A stretch of 64,000 bases of DNA from Elusimicrobiota bacterium (GCA_003450735.1 DMEZ01000055.1:209317-273316); one strand, 5' to 3'; shown: positions 33,377-41,612, counted from the stretch's first letter. Notes: a model not told the origin generated them from the letters alone. Numbers and translations are program-made.

Positions 33377-34513
33377 TCAGGCTGGCTGGTCGAACAGCAG
33401 CAGATACGGCTCGTAGCGGTAGCGCCGATTCCTCTTATAGCCGGTCTCCTCTCGCAGCAATCCCAGCTTCTCCAGCCTGGCGACAAGCGCAGCCGCGGTA
33501 GGAGCAGAGCAATGGGTCGCGTCCTTGACGAATCCGAGGTTCATGACCGGCCGCTCGAACATCGCGTCGAGAAGCCGCAGGGCCGCCGCACTGCGCTGAA
33601 TCTTCTCCCCGATCAATTGACGGTGCCTCTCCCGCAACGCGATGATCTTGTGCGCCGTGGCCGCCGCCTCCGCGCTGACTTCCGCCACCCCGCGCAGGAA
33701 GAACTTAAGCCAGCCCTCCCAGTTGCCGTCGTTACGGACAGCCATGAGTCGGTCATAATACTCCGCCCTATGGGCCTTCAGATAGAGGCTCAGATAGAGC
33801 AGGGGCTGATGCAGAACCTTGCGATGACATAGCAGGAACGTGATGAGCAAGCGCCCGATGCGGCCATTCCCATCAAGGAAGGGGTGAATCGTTTCGAACT
33901 GGGCATGAGCCAAGCCGCACTGGATCAACACCGGCAAAGACTCGTCATGGAGGAACTTCTCCAGATTGCCGAGCGTCTGGTGCATCTCGTGGACCGGCGG
34001 CGGTACGAACGCCGCCTTGTTCAACCCGACATTGGCCGGCCCGATCCAGTTTTGACTGCGACGGAACTCGCCGGGCGTCCGCTGGCTCCCACGCACTCCA
34101 CGCAAAAGCTCAGCATGGATCTCACGGATGAGCCGCAAGGACAACGGCAGCGTTCCGAGCCGCTTGAGGCCGTAGTTCATAGCCCGGACGTAGTTGACGA
34201 CCTCTTCCACGTCCGCGGGCCTCTCTGCGCCCTTCTCATCCAGTTCGAACAGCAGGACTTCATCCAGGGAACTCTGGGTGCCCTCGATCTGCGAGCTTAA
34301 GACGGCCTCGTGGCGAACGTACATGGCGACGAACAGGTCGGGGTTCGGCAAGATGGCCGTAATGCCGTCGAGCCGTCCCAAGGCGTGATCGGCATCAGAG
34401 AGCATCCTCACGAGTTCGCCATCCAGCGCAATCGGCGGCCGCGGCGGAAGCGGCGCCGGAATAAAAGCCTTAAACCCTTCCAGTTGGTTGATATAGCTTC
34501 CCGCGCGGGTCAT
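33377..34513 (-). CDS. Fic family AMP-transferase (class II, N-terminal inhibitory helix)
   Basis: The 378-residue protein has Fic_N, the inhibitory motif SSQIEGTQSS (S-x-x-x-E-G, about residue 72-80), the Fic active site HPFLDGNGRIGRLL (about 205-218) and a C-terminal winged helix. It probably AMPylates or otherwise modifies a target protein, held off by its own inhibitory helix. The ATG at 34513 is chosen because GGAG lies five bases before it on this strand and the protein then begins MTRAGSYINQLEGFKAF, the usual class II beginning; a longer frame opens further upstream. It is adjacent to the tRNA-Val element. Confidence 0.9.
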   Translation of the reverse strand: MTRAGSYINQLEGFKAFIPAPLPPRPPIALDGELVRMLSDADHALGRLDGITAILPNPDLFVAMYVRHEAVLSSQIEGTQSSLDEVLLFELDEKGAERPADVEEVVNYVRAMNYGLKRLGTLPLSLRLIREIHAELLRGVRGSQRTPGEFRRSQNWIGPANVGLNKAAFVPPPVHEMHQTLGNLEKFLHDESLPVLIQCGLAHAQFETIHPFLDGNGRIGRLLITFLLCHRKVLHQPLLYLSLYLKAHRAEYYDRLMAVRNDGNWEGWLKFFLRGVAEVSAEAAATAHKIIALRERHRQLIGEKIQRSAAALRLLDAMFERPVMNLGFVKDATHCSAPTAAALVARLEKLGLLREETGYKRNRRYRYEPYLLLFDQPA

Positions 34514-34765
34514 TTGCACTCCATGATTATGGTAGGGCTCATTCCACATGGCTTCCATAGCCCCTTCCATGTTTAAGAAACTAGCATATTTCTTTAATAA
34601 GGCGCTCGGGGTACAGTCCATATTAAAGCGAGCGCCGACCTGCATCCGTCCGCTCGAAACCCGGTCAAGTCTATCCGACTGGGGCGGCAATCGCGTTCCG
34701 TCGACGAGTTCGGCGTTCGCAATCAGTCAACCGAAGAGGCTTATCGGAACCAATATCCTGCACTG

Positions 34766-34793
34766 ATTGAGTTGTTTTACTCAATGATTGAGT
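34766..34793. repeat. ATTGAGT palindrome plus extra half-site
   Basis: ACTCAAT-G-ATTGAGT at 34779-34793 is a perfect 7+1+7 palindrome, and a further ATTGAGT half-site occurs at 34766-34772. This has the form of an operator bound by a dimeric helix-turn-helix regulator. It lies between fic and the tRNA/tuf promoter and could act on either. Confidence 0.55.
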
Positions 34794-34835
34794 ATTCTGC
34801 TGGAACGACCGCAGAACCCACCCTTCCCTCGACGG

Positions 34836-34865
34836 TTGACAAGCTGGAACGCCTTTCGCTACAAT
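34836..34865 (+). promoter_or_regulatory. Sigma-70-type promoter of the tRNA-Gly/tRNA-Thr/tuf operon
   Basis: TTGACA (34836-34841) and TACAAT (34860-34865) are 18 bp apart, 71 bp before tRNA-Gly. It is the best -35/-10 match upstream of the translation block and shows the 18-bp spacing seen at other promoters here. Confidence 0.75.
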
Positions 34866-34936
34866 AGTTCTCGGGTATTTTTCTGGAGCTGTTTCCAGGC
34901 GAGCGATGCTGGCGCATTCCGGCGTCGTTTTCCTTT

Positions 34937-35010
34937 GCGGGCGTAGTTCAGTGGCAGAACGTCAGCCTTCCAAGCTGATCACGTGGGTTCGATTCCCATC
35001 GCCCGCTCCA
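34937..35010 (+). tRNA. tRNA-Gly(TCC), CCA encoded
   Basis: Acceptor GCGGGCG/CGCCCGC, D arm GTTC/GAAC, anticodon stem TCAGC/GCTGA with loop CTTCCAA (anticodon TCC), T arm GTGGG-TTCGATT-CCCAT, then T and CCA. It decodes GGA/GGG. It is the first RNA of the tuf operon. Confidence 0.95.
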
Positions 35011-35025
35011 GATTCGAACTTTTAC

Positions 35026-35097
35026 GCTGGGGTAGCTCAGTGGTAGAGCATCTCCATGGTAAGGAGAAGGTCGAGGGTTCGATCCCCTTCCCCAGCT
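35026..35097 (+). tRNA. tRNA-Thr(GGT)
   Basis: Acceptor GCTGGGG/CCCCAGC, D arm GCTC/GAGC, anticodon stem TCTCC/GGAGA with loop ATGGTAA (anticodon GGT), T arm GAGGG-TTCGATC-CCCTT. CCA is not encoded (TTGG follows). It lies between tRNA-Gly and tuf, as in many bacterial tuf operons. Confidence 0.95.
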
Positions 35098-35176
35098 TGG
35101 ATTTGACGGAACGGCGCCGCAAATTGATAGAATAACGCGCTTTAAATCGCGCTAACGCTGCACCCAGGAGAGAGTC

Positions 35177-36364
<1,188 letters not shown>

Positions 36365-36365
36365 C

Positions 36366-36518
36366 ATGGGAGACCGAGTCGTCATCATATTGGGCTGCAC
36401 CGTCTGCAAGAACAAGAACTACTTCTTCTCGCGTGGCAAGAAGGCGCAGTATAAGCTGGAGATCAAGAAGTACTGCAAAGCCTGCAAGAAGCAGACCGCC
36501 CACAAGGAAGTCAAGTAG
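36366..36518 (+). CDS. rpmG: 50S ribosomal protein L33
   Basis: The 50-residue protein begins MGDRVVIILGCTVCKNKNY and has the CTVC and CKAC cysteine pairs of the zinc-binding form of L33. It starts one base after the tuf stop and precedes tRNA-Trp, which is the standard bacterial order tuf, rpmG, tRNA-Trp, secE, nusG. Confidence 0.95.
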   Translation: MGDRVVIILGCTVCKNKNYFFSRGKKAQYKLEIKKYCKACKKQTAHKEVK

Positions 36519-36562
36519 CCGCGCGCAAGCGCGGACTTCCGACCGAACGAGCGCCTGAATCT

Positions 36563-36634
36563 GGGGGTGTCGTCCAATGGCTAGGACGGCGGTCTCCAAA
36601 ACCGCTGATCTAGGTTCGAGTCCTAGCACCCCCG
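36563..36634 (+). tRNA. tRNA-Trp(CCA)
   Basis: Acceptor GGGGGTG/CACCCCC, D arm GTCC/GGAC, anticodon stem GCGGT/ACCGC with loop CTCCAAA (anticodon CCA), T arm CTAGG-TTCGAGT-CCTAG, discriminator G. Its place between rpmG and secE is conserved in many bacteria. A full CCA is not encoded. Confidence 0.95.
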
Positions 36635-36653
36635 CACTTTGGCTGGTGAACAT

Positions 36654-36839
36654 ATGAACCCGATCGAATTCTTCAAGGAAGCCTGGGCCGAACTCAGGAA
36701 ATCCACCTGGCTGACGCGCCAACAGGCCGTCGGCTCGACCGTCGTGGTGGTCACCCTCGTCGTGGTCCTCGCCATCTATATCAGCGGAGTCGACTTCGCC
36801 CTGTCCCTCGTGCTCGGGGCGCTGCTCGGCGGCCGATAG
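36654..36839 (+). CDS. secE: Preprotein translocase subunit SecE
   Basis: The 61-residue single-helix form starts MNPIEFFKEAWAELRKSTWL, the conserved amphipathic helix with the K-x-x-W/P-type hinge, followed by one transmembrane helix (VVVVTLVVVLAIYISGVDF). It stabilises SecY in the protein-conducting channel. The ATG at 36654 is preferred to the TTG at 36639 because the protein then begins exactly at the family consensus. It is followed nine bases later by nusG. Confidence 0.93.
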   Translation: MNPIEFFKEAWAELRKSTWLTRQQAVGSTVVVVTLVVVLAIYISGVDFALSLVLGALLGGR

Positions 36840-36847
36840 GGGAGCTT

Positions 36848-37378
36848 ATGGAGCGCGGCTGGTACATCGTCCACGTGCAGTCCGGCTGGGAAGACAAGGT
36901 CCGGGGCCTCATCGAGCAGAAGGTCGCCTCCGAGAACCTCCAGAGCAAGGTCTTCCAGGTCTTCATCCCGACCGAGGACGTCGTCGAGGTCAAGAAGACC
37001 AAGAAGATGATCAAGAAGCGCAAGTTCTTCCCCGGCTACCTGCTCCTCGACATGATCGTGGACAACGAGTCCTACTGGGCCGTGCGCAACATCAACGGCG
37101 TGACCGGCTTCCTCGGCGAACCCCGCCCCCGCCCCCTCCCCAAGTCCGAGATCGAGCAGATCGTCGACCTCACGAACGTGACGGCCGCCGGCAAGCCGCG
37201 CCCCGCCATCCAGTTCGAGAAGGGCGAGAACGTCCGCATCACCGAAGGCCCCTTCCGCCACTTCATCGGCGTGGTCGAAGAGGTCAACGACCCCAAGGCC
37301 AAGCTGAAGGCGATGGTCACCATCTTCGGCCGCCCGACGCCCGTGGAGCTCGACTTCCTGCAGGTCGAGAAGCTCTAG
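36848..37378 (+). CDS. nusG: Transcription termination/antitermination protein NusG
   Basis: The 176-residue protein has the NGN domain (WYIVHVQSGWEDKVRGLIEQ, then KKRKFFPGYLLLDM) and a C-terminal KOW domain (FEKGENVRITEGPFRHFIGV). It binds RNA polymerase and links it with Rho or the ribosome. A ribosome-binding site (GGGGAGC) lies before the ATG. Normally rplK follows directly; here a radical SAM gene starts two bases after the stop. Confidence 0.96.
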   Translation: MERGWYIVHVQSGWEDKVRGLIEQKVASENLQSKVFQVFIPTEDVVEVKKTKKMIKKRKFFPGYLLLDMIVDNESYWAVRNINGVTGFLGEPRPRPLPKSEIEQIVDLTNVTAAGKPRPAIQFEKGENVRITEGPFRHFIGVVEEVNDPKAKLKAMVTIFGRPTPVELDFLQVEKL

Positions 37379-37380
37379 GC

Positions 37381-38436
37381 GTGGGCGTCGACCTCCGGTT
37401 CATCCCGACCGCCGCCAAGCGGGTCCTCGACCGGAAGGCGTTCTACGCCCAGCTCGTCGTCACCGACGCCTGCAACCTCCGCTGCGCCTACTGCGACGAG
37501 TACCTCGCCGACGCCCCGCTGGTCGGGCTCGACGCGCTCCGCCGGCGGGTGGACCGCCTCGACGAGCTCGGCGCGCTGGTCTTCGACTTCCTGGGAGGAG
37601 AGCCCCTCCTGCACCCCGGGCTCGCCGAACTGGTCGCCCACGCCAAGTCCAAGCGGGGCGGCTCCAACCTGGCCACGGTCATCACCAACGGCTTCCTGCT
37701 GACCCGGGAGAACGTCCGGGCGCTCAGCGCGGCGAAGCTCGACTTCATGCAGGTCTCCGTGGACACCCTGGAGCCCACCGAGCTCTCCCAGAAGGCCGTC
37801 CGGCCGCTTTTGCCCAAGCTGCGCCTGCTCGCCGAGGAGGCCCGCTTCAAGGTGGAGATCCAGACCGTCCTCTCCGAGCGCTCCGTCGAGGAATACGCGG
37901 ACTTCCGCCAGGCCCTCGAGGGCCTGCCCTTCTCCTTCGGCTTCTCCCTGCGCCACGAGCCCGGGGGGCGCATCGCCATCAGGGGCCGCCGGTACCTGGA
38001 GCTGCTCGAGCGCCACGGCGTCTTCGAGGGCGTGAACTTCTACGGCGAGCACCTGCGGGAGATGCTGCTCGGCGACGACTCCCGGCCCTGGAAGTGCCTG
38101 GCCGGCTCCAAGTTCCTCTACATCAACGCCGCGGGCGAGGCCCAGTGGTGCGGCCAGCAGCGCGGCTGGAGGATCCCGCTCGAGACTCTGGATCTCGACG
38201 GGCTCGCGGCCAACGACGAGCACAAGCCCTGCGAGAGCGGCTGCGTCATCGGCTGCGCCCGCATGGTCTCGCACACCCTCGGCGAGCCCCTGCGCACCCT
38301 GGGCGCGAGCCTCTCGCTCGCGGGCCAGTCCCTGCGCGCGCGGCCCGCCGAGCCGGTCGGACAGGGCGCAGCAGTTTTCCGCTCGCCCTGTCCCGAACGC
38401 GACCAGACAGGGGAGCGTTCGGGACAGGGGCGATGA
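37381..38436 (+). CDS. Radical SAM enzyme with SPASM/Twitch-like C-terminal cysteines
   Basis: The 351-residue protein carries the radical SAM cluster motif CNLRCAYC at 31-38 and a GGEP-like LGGEPLLHPG. A C-terminal Cys-rich region (PWKCLAGS, QWCGQQ, then CESGCVIGCARM) probably binds a second Fe-S cluster. The family includes peptide-maturing and tRNA/rRNA- or protein-modifying enzymes; the substrate here is not evident. It starts at GTG two bases after nusG and lies within the otherwise universal secE-nusG-rplK-rplA order, so it is co-transcribed with ribosomal genes. The last 16 codons contain a 14-bp inverted repeat. Confidence 0.85.
   Translation: MGVDLRFIPTAAKRVLDRKAFYAQLVVTDACNLRCAYCDEYLADAPLVGLDALRRRVDRLDELGALVFDFLGGEPLLHPGLAELVAHAKSKRGGSNLATVITNGFLLTRENVRALSAAKLDFMQVSVDTLEPTELSQKAVRPLLPKLRLLAEEARFKVEIQTVLSERSVEEYADFRQALEGLPFSFGFSLRHEPGGRIAIRGRRYLELLERHGVFEGVNFYGEHLREMLLGDDSRPWKCLAGSKFLYINAAGEAQWCGQQRGWRIPLETLDLDGLAANDEHKPCESGCVIGCARMVSHTLGEPLRTLGASLSLAGQSLRARPAEPVGQGAAVFRSPCPERDQTGERSGQGR
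38387..38428. repeat. 14-bp inverted repeat at the radical SAM 3' end
   Basis: CCTGTCCCGAACGC (38387-38400) and its exact complement (38415-38428) are separated by 14 bases. The stem lies in the last codons of the radical SAM gene and reaches to just before the next ATG, so it could hide that start in the mRNA. Confidence 0.8.
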
Positions 38437-38735
38437 GAGACCTCATGCCGATGCCCATCCCCGAGTTCCGCTTCCGCTCGATGAGGATCGGCCCGCTGGG
38501 CGTGGCCGTGGCCGGCCTGACTTTGCTGGCGGCCGGGGCGGTCATGCTTTTGCTGCTCTTCGGGAAGGCGCTCCTGCTCTCGGCCGTCGTGAGCTGGGTG
38601 TGGCCGCGCGTGTTCTCTCCCGAGTTCACGCGCGTGATCTTCGGCACCGAGACGATCTCGTTCTGGAAGGTTTTGCTGCTGTTCGTTCTGGCCGGCGTCG
38701 TCGTGTCGCTGCTGCGCCGCCGGCGAGAGAGATAA
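38433..38735 (+). CDS. Small membrane protein in the nusG-rplK gap
   Basis: The 100-residue protein has two hydrophobic helices (about residues 20-52 and 73-92) and ends RRRRER. The ATG overlaps the stop of the radical SAM gene as ATGA, so the two are coupled and may form an enzyme-membrane pair. No family is recognised. It is followed by a 115-bp region of inverted repeats before rplK. Confidence 0.6.
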   Translation: MRDLMPMPIPEFRFRSMRIGPLGVAVAGLTLLAAGAVMLLLLFGKALLLSAVVSWVWPRVFSPEFTRVIFGTETISFWKVLLLFVLAGVVVSLLRRRRER

Positions 38736-38749
38736 GAGACCGAGCCCCC

Positions 38750-38816
38750 GTCCCGAACATCCAAACGGAGTTGTTCGGGACGTGCCGAACCTACGCATTT
38801 CGGATGTTCGGCACGT
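38750..38816. promoter_or_regulatory. Mutually exclusive hairpins in the rplK leader
   Basis: GTCCCGAACA (38750-38759) pairs perfectly with TGTTCGGGAC (38772-38781), and ACGTGCCGAAC (38780-38790) pairs with GTTCGGCACGT (38806-38816). In addition CCGAACATCC (38753-38762) can pair with GGATGTTCGG (38802-38811), a fold incompatible with the first two. No U-tract follows. This arrangement is that of an attenuator or protein-binding leader upstream of rplK. Confidence 0.6.
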
Positions 38817-38850
38817 AAAGCCGCGGGGCGATAACAGGTCAGGAGGAAGT

Positions 38851-39279
38851 ATGGCGAAGAAGGTCAAGACTCAGATCAAGCTGCAGATCCCGGCGGGGAA
38901 CGCGAATCCGGCCCCGCCCGTCGGCCCGGCGCTCGGACAGCACGGGCTGAACATCATGGACTTCTGCAAGCAGTTCAACGACCGCACCCGCAAGATGGAG
39001 GCCGGGATGACCATCCCGGTCGTCATCACGGTCTACGAGGACCGCACCTTCACCTTCATCACGAAGATGCCTCCCGTCTCCTCGCTGCTCAAGAAGGCGG
39101 CGGGGCTCGCGAAGGGCTCCGGCGAGCCGAACAAGACCAAGGTCGGCAAGGTCACCCTCCAGCAGGCCGAGGAGATCGCGCGGGCCAAGATGCCGGACCT
39201 CAACGCCTCCACGGTCGAGGCCGCCATCATGATGGTCCGCGGCACGGCCCGCTCGATGGGCATCGAAGTCGAAGGGTAG
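38851..39279 (+). CDS. rplK: 50S ribosomal protein L11
   Basis: The 142-residue protein begins MAKKVKTQIKLQIPAGNANP, then APPVGPALGQHGLNIMDFCK, the highly conserved N-terminal domain that binds thiostrepton-class drugs and release factors. The C-terminal rRNA-binding domain ends ARSMGIEVEG. AGGAGG lies six bases before the ATG, a strong ribosome-binding site. It forms an operon with rplA. Confidence 0.97.
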   Translation: MAKKVKTQIKLQIPAGNANPAPPVGPALGQHGLNIMDFCKQFNDRTRKMEAGMTIPVVITVYEDRTFTFITKMPPVSSLLKKAAGLAKGSGEPNKTKVGKVTLQQAEEIARAKMPDLNASTVEAAIMMVRGTARSMGIEVEG

Positions 39280-39289
39280 GGGGACGACC

Positions 39290-39967
39290 ATGGGAAAGAG
39301 ACTGGAAGCCGCCGAGAAAGGCATCGAGAAGGACAAGCTCTACAGCCTGTCCGAGGCCGCCGCGCTCGTCAAGAAGTGCGCCACGGCCAAGTTCCCCGAG
39401 ACCGTCGAGCTGCACATCCGCCTGGGCATCGACCCCAAGCAGTCCGACCAGATCATCCGCTCCTCCGTCATCCTGCCCCACGGCACCGGCAAGACCCGCC
39501 GCGTGGGCGTCGTGACGAAGGGTGAGAAGGTCAAGGAAGCCCAGACGGCCGGAGCCGACTTGGTCGGCTCGGCCGAGCTCATCGAGGAGATCTCGAAGGG
39601 CCGCATGGACTTCGACGTGCTGGTGGCCACCCCGGACATGATGAAGGACCTCTCCAAGCTCGGCAAAGTCCTCGGCCCCCGCGGCCTCATGCCCAACCCG
39701 AAGAGCGGCACCGTGACCTTCGACGTCGCGCAGGCGGTCAAGGAGCTCAAGGGCGGGCGCGTCGAGTTCAAGAACGACGACTTCGGGATCGTGCACGTGG
39801 GCATCGGGAAGGTCAGCTTCGAGCCCGCCCACATCGCGGAGAACGCCAAGGCCGTCCTCGACCTCATCGTGAAGATGAAGCCCTCCGCCTCCAAGGGCAC
39901 GTACATCCGGAGCGTCGCGCTCTCGTCTACGATGGGCCCCGGCGTGCCGGTCAGCCCGTCCTTCTGA
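39290..39967 (+). CDS. rplA: 50S ribosomal protein L1
   Basis: The 225-residue protein has the L1 stalk fold, with VELHIRLGIDPKQSDQ, the GLMPNPKSGTVT loop and the C-terminal SSTMGPGVPV. It binds 23S rRNA and often its own mRNA. Eleven bases separate it from rplK. It is the last gene of the block: rplJ, rplL, rpoB and rpoC do not follow, and three hairpins and an opposing gene come next. Confidence 0.97.
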   Translation: MGKRLEAAEKGIEKDKLYSLSEAAALVKKCATAKFPETVELHIRLGIDPKQSDQIIRSSVILPHGTGKTRRVGVVTKGEKVKEAQTAGADLVGSAELIEEISKGRMDFDVLVATPDMMKDLSKLGKVLGPRGLMPNPKSGTVTFDVAQAVKELKGGRVEFKNDDFGIVHVGIGKVSFEPAHIAENAKAVLDLIVKMKPSASKGTYIRSVALSSTMGPGVPVSPSF

Positions 39968-40022
39968 GCGAGGCTTTTCTCCTCTCGCTCAGCCCCTTGA
40001 CGCGCTAGGAAGCGTCAAGGGG
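39966..40022 (+). promoter_or_regulatory. Two hairpins after rplA
   Basis: GAGCGAG (39966-39972) pairs with CTCGCTC (39984-39990), and CCCCTTGACGC (39993-40003) pairs with GCGTCAAGGGG (40012-40022). They sit where the rplJ leader would be found in the usual gene order; they may be relics of it or processing signals. Confidence 0.45.
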
Positions 40023-40042
40023 CCGGGAGAAACGCAGTCGAC

Positions 40043-40074
40043 GAGAAGGCCTCCCCGGAAGGGGAGGCCTTCTC
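40043..40074. terminator. Bidirectional terminator between rplA and the convergent gene
   Basis: A perfect 14-bp stem (GAGAAGGCCTCCCC / GGGGAGGCCTTCTC) with a GGAA tetraloop. It lies between the converging rplA and the Spy-like gene. There is no long T-run, but stem strength and place fit termination in both directions. Confidence 0.7.
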
Positions 40075-40089
40075 TGCGCACCCTGAAGC

Positions 40090-40593
40090 CTACGGCGTCT
40101 GCTGGCGCCGGCCGCGGTCCGGGTTCTCCTCCCACCGTTCCGGGGGGAATTGCGGCCGATCCAAGAGCTCGCCCTTCGGGCCGAAGGGCGCCTTCGCCGG
40201 GCGCAGGTTCTCGCGCATGCGGATCACCATCTCGTCGAAGCGCTCTTTCTGCTCGTTGGTGAGGCCGGCGCGGATCTTCTCGCGCAGGTCCATCTCCAGC
40301 GACCGGAGGGCCTTCTGGAGCTCGCGGGCCCTCCTGTTCGCCTCGCCGACCTCCTCGGCCTTCCTCTTGAGCGGCTCGCGGGCCTCATCGATGGCGCTCT
40401 TGGCCTTCTTGAGCTGATCCGCCTTGAGCTTGACCTTCTCCTTGAGCAGGTTCAGAAAATCCTCGGAGAGCATCAGGTGCTCCTGCTCCCGGCTCTCCAG
40501 CCCTTCCCGGTCATCGGGCTGGGCCCAGGCCGGGGGCCGCAGGGCGGGCATCAGCAGGGCCGCCGCCGCGGCCGCCAGAACGAGCTTCTTCAT
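40090..40593 (-). CDS. Secreted coiled-coil protein, Spy/CpxP-like
   Basis: The 167-residue protein has a signal peptide (MKKLVLAAAAAALLMPALRP, cleavage probably after AWA near residue 24). A helical mature part follows, rich in Lys, Glu and Arg (LNLLKEKVKLKADQLKKAK), then LTNEQKERFDEMVIRMREN and a Pro-rich end. The Leu-Thr-x-x-Gln-like pattern and size recall the periplasmic chaperone/metal-resistance Spy/CpxP group, but the canonical LTxxQ repeat is only partial. The ATG at 40593 has AGGAGG before it. A promoter lies at 40619-40648. Confidence 0.65.
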   Translation of the reverse strand: MKKLVLAAAAAALLMPALRPPAWAQPDDREGLESREQEHLMLSEDFLNLLKEKVKLKADQLKKAKSAIDEAREPLKRKAEEVGEANRRARELQKALRSLEMDLREKIRAGLTNEQKERFDEMVIRMRENLRPAKAPFGPKGELLDRPQFPPERWEENPDRGRRQQTP

Positions 40594-40618
40594 GGTCTCT
40601 GCCTCCTTGACTGCCCCG

Positions 40619-40648
40619 AGTCTAGCGCGGGACACGGGGCGCGGTCAA
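40619..40648 (-). promoter_or_regulatory. Promoter TTGACC-N18-TAGACT of the Spy-like gene
   Basis: On the minus strand TTGACC (40648-40643) and TAGACT (40624-40619) are 18 bp apart. Unlike the leaderless cases, about 25 bases with an AGGAGG site follow before the ATG. Confidence 0.6.
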
Positions 40649-40653
40649 GGCCC

Positions 40654-40682
40654 TTGTGCGCCTCGAAGGCGTGCCCTATAAT
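40654..40682 (+). promoter_or_regulatory. Promoter of the zinc-ribbon membrane protein gene
   Basis: TTGTGC (40654-40659) and TATAAT (40677-40682) are 17 bp apart, and the ATG follows after 12 bases. The leader would be about five bases. Confidence 0.5.
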
Positions 40683-40694
40683 AATCCGGCGTCC

Positions 40695-41606
40695 ATGATC
40701 ACCCGCTGTCCGAGCTGCTCGAAGGCCATCGACGAGAAAGACGACGTCTGCCCTTTCTGCGGCAAGGACTTCACGACGGCGGTGAAGCCGCCGGCCAAGC
40801 CCCGGGCACCGGCGGCGAGGCCCCCGAAACCCGCTCCCAGGGCGGCGGCGCCTCCGCCCTCCAAGCCCCCCCAGGGGCACATGACGGAAGACGGCATCTG
40901 GGTGCCGCCGACGCCCGAGAAGCCGGCCAGCGCGATGGGCTGGAACATCGCCTGCGGGGCCGTCTTCGTCGCCGCGGTCTTCATCCTGTGGCAGAAGAAC
41001 TCCGGCCCTTCCTCCCGGCCGCAGACGTCGGGCGCCTCCCAGGACACGGCGGCGGCCCCCCTCGAGGGCTGGAGGACCGGGATAGGCGGGCAGACCCCTC
41101 CCCAGCCGCCGCCCCAGGAGCCCCCGGCGGACGCGCGCAGGCCCCTCCCCCGCCCCGGCCCGGCCAGGCCCGCTTCGTCCATGCGGGAAGCGCCCGAGGA
41201 GCCCATCGTCCTCGAGCACACCCCTCCGTCCATGAGGGAGTGGAAGTTCTCGGGAAGGATCTTCGACCTGCTCACGCTCAAGCCCGTGTCCGACGCGGAC
41301 ATCGTGTTCGCCGACCCCGGGAGCACGGCCCGCTACAACATCTCCACCAACGCGGAGGGAGCCTACCGCGTGGTGATGCCCTCCAACTCGGGGGGCTACG
41401 ACGTGCTCATCTCCCACCCGGACTACGAGCCCAAGTTCATCCAGGATGGGAGCCCTCCCCTGCGGACGCTCCCGCTCTCGCGCAGGCGCGCGCTCGCCTC
41501 CGGCTACGCGTCCATCATCCATCAGCGCGAGCTGTTCTCTCCAGGGACCGGCGGGAAGCTCAAGCGGGACCTGGCCCTCATCCCCTCGAAGCTGCCGCCG
41601 CAGTAG
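40695..41606 (+). CDS. Zinc-ribbon membrane protein with carboxypeptidase-regulatory-like domain
   Basis: The 303-residue protein begins MITRCPSCSKAIDEKDDVCP, a double-CxxC zinc ribbon. A Pro/Ala-rich linker, one transmembrane helix (about 82-98, IACGAVFVAAVFILW), a second Pro-rich stretch and a C-terminal beta domain (about 195-290, SGRIFDLLTLKPVSDADIVF) follow. The last resembles the carboxypeptidase-regulatory/CarboxypepD_reg fold used as an extracellular or periplasmic binding module. The function is unknown; it may link a cytoplasmic zinc ribbon to an external ligand-binding domain. It converges on prfB. Confidence 0.65.
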   Translation: MITRCPSCSKAIDEKDDVCPFCGKDFTTAVKPPAKPRAPAARPPKPAPRAAAPPPSKPPQGHMTEDGIWVPPTPEKPASAMGWNIACGAVFVAAVFILWQKNSGPSSRPQTSGASQDTAAAPLEGWRTGIGGQTPPQPPPQEPPADARRPLPRPGPARPASSMREAPEEPIVLEHTPPSMREWKFSGRIFDLLTLKPVSDADIVFADPGSTARYNISTNAEGAYRVVMPSNSGGYDVLISHPDYEPKFIQDGSPPLRTLPLSRRRALASGYASIIHQRELFSPGTGGKLKRDLALIPSKLPPQ

Positions 41607-41612
41607 AAGAGC

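Larger units (their letters stand above)
34514..34936. other. Intergenic region between fic and tRNA-Gly: gene remnant, palindromes and promoter
   Basis: This 423-bp gap holds no complete gene. On the plus strand a reading frame from 34604 to 34866 is open and protein-like at its end (EEAYRNQYPALIELFYSMIE, then STVDKLERLSLQ and TAG), but it follows two TAA stops and has no start codon. It may be the 3' remnant of a lost gene. A 15-bp palindrome lies at 34779-34793 and a strong promoter at 34836-34865 inside the end of this remnant. Composition before 34800 is less GC-rich than that of tuf. Confidence 0.5.

Noticed and set aside
34514..34690. Longer Fic reading starting at 34690
   Set aside because: The extra 59 residues precede the family start, while ATG 34513 has a well-placed GGAG and matches the usual beginning of class II Fic proteins.
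34548..34766. A 72-codon plus-strand frame with an ATG upstream of the tuf promoter
   Set aside because: It overlaps the region before fic, has no ribosome-binding site or motifs, and a different frame there looks more protein-like (the remnant at 34604-34866).
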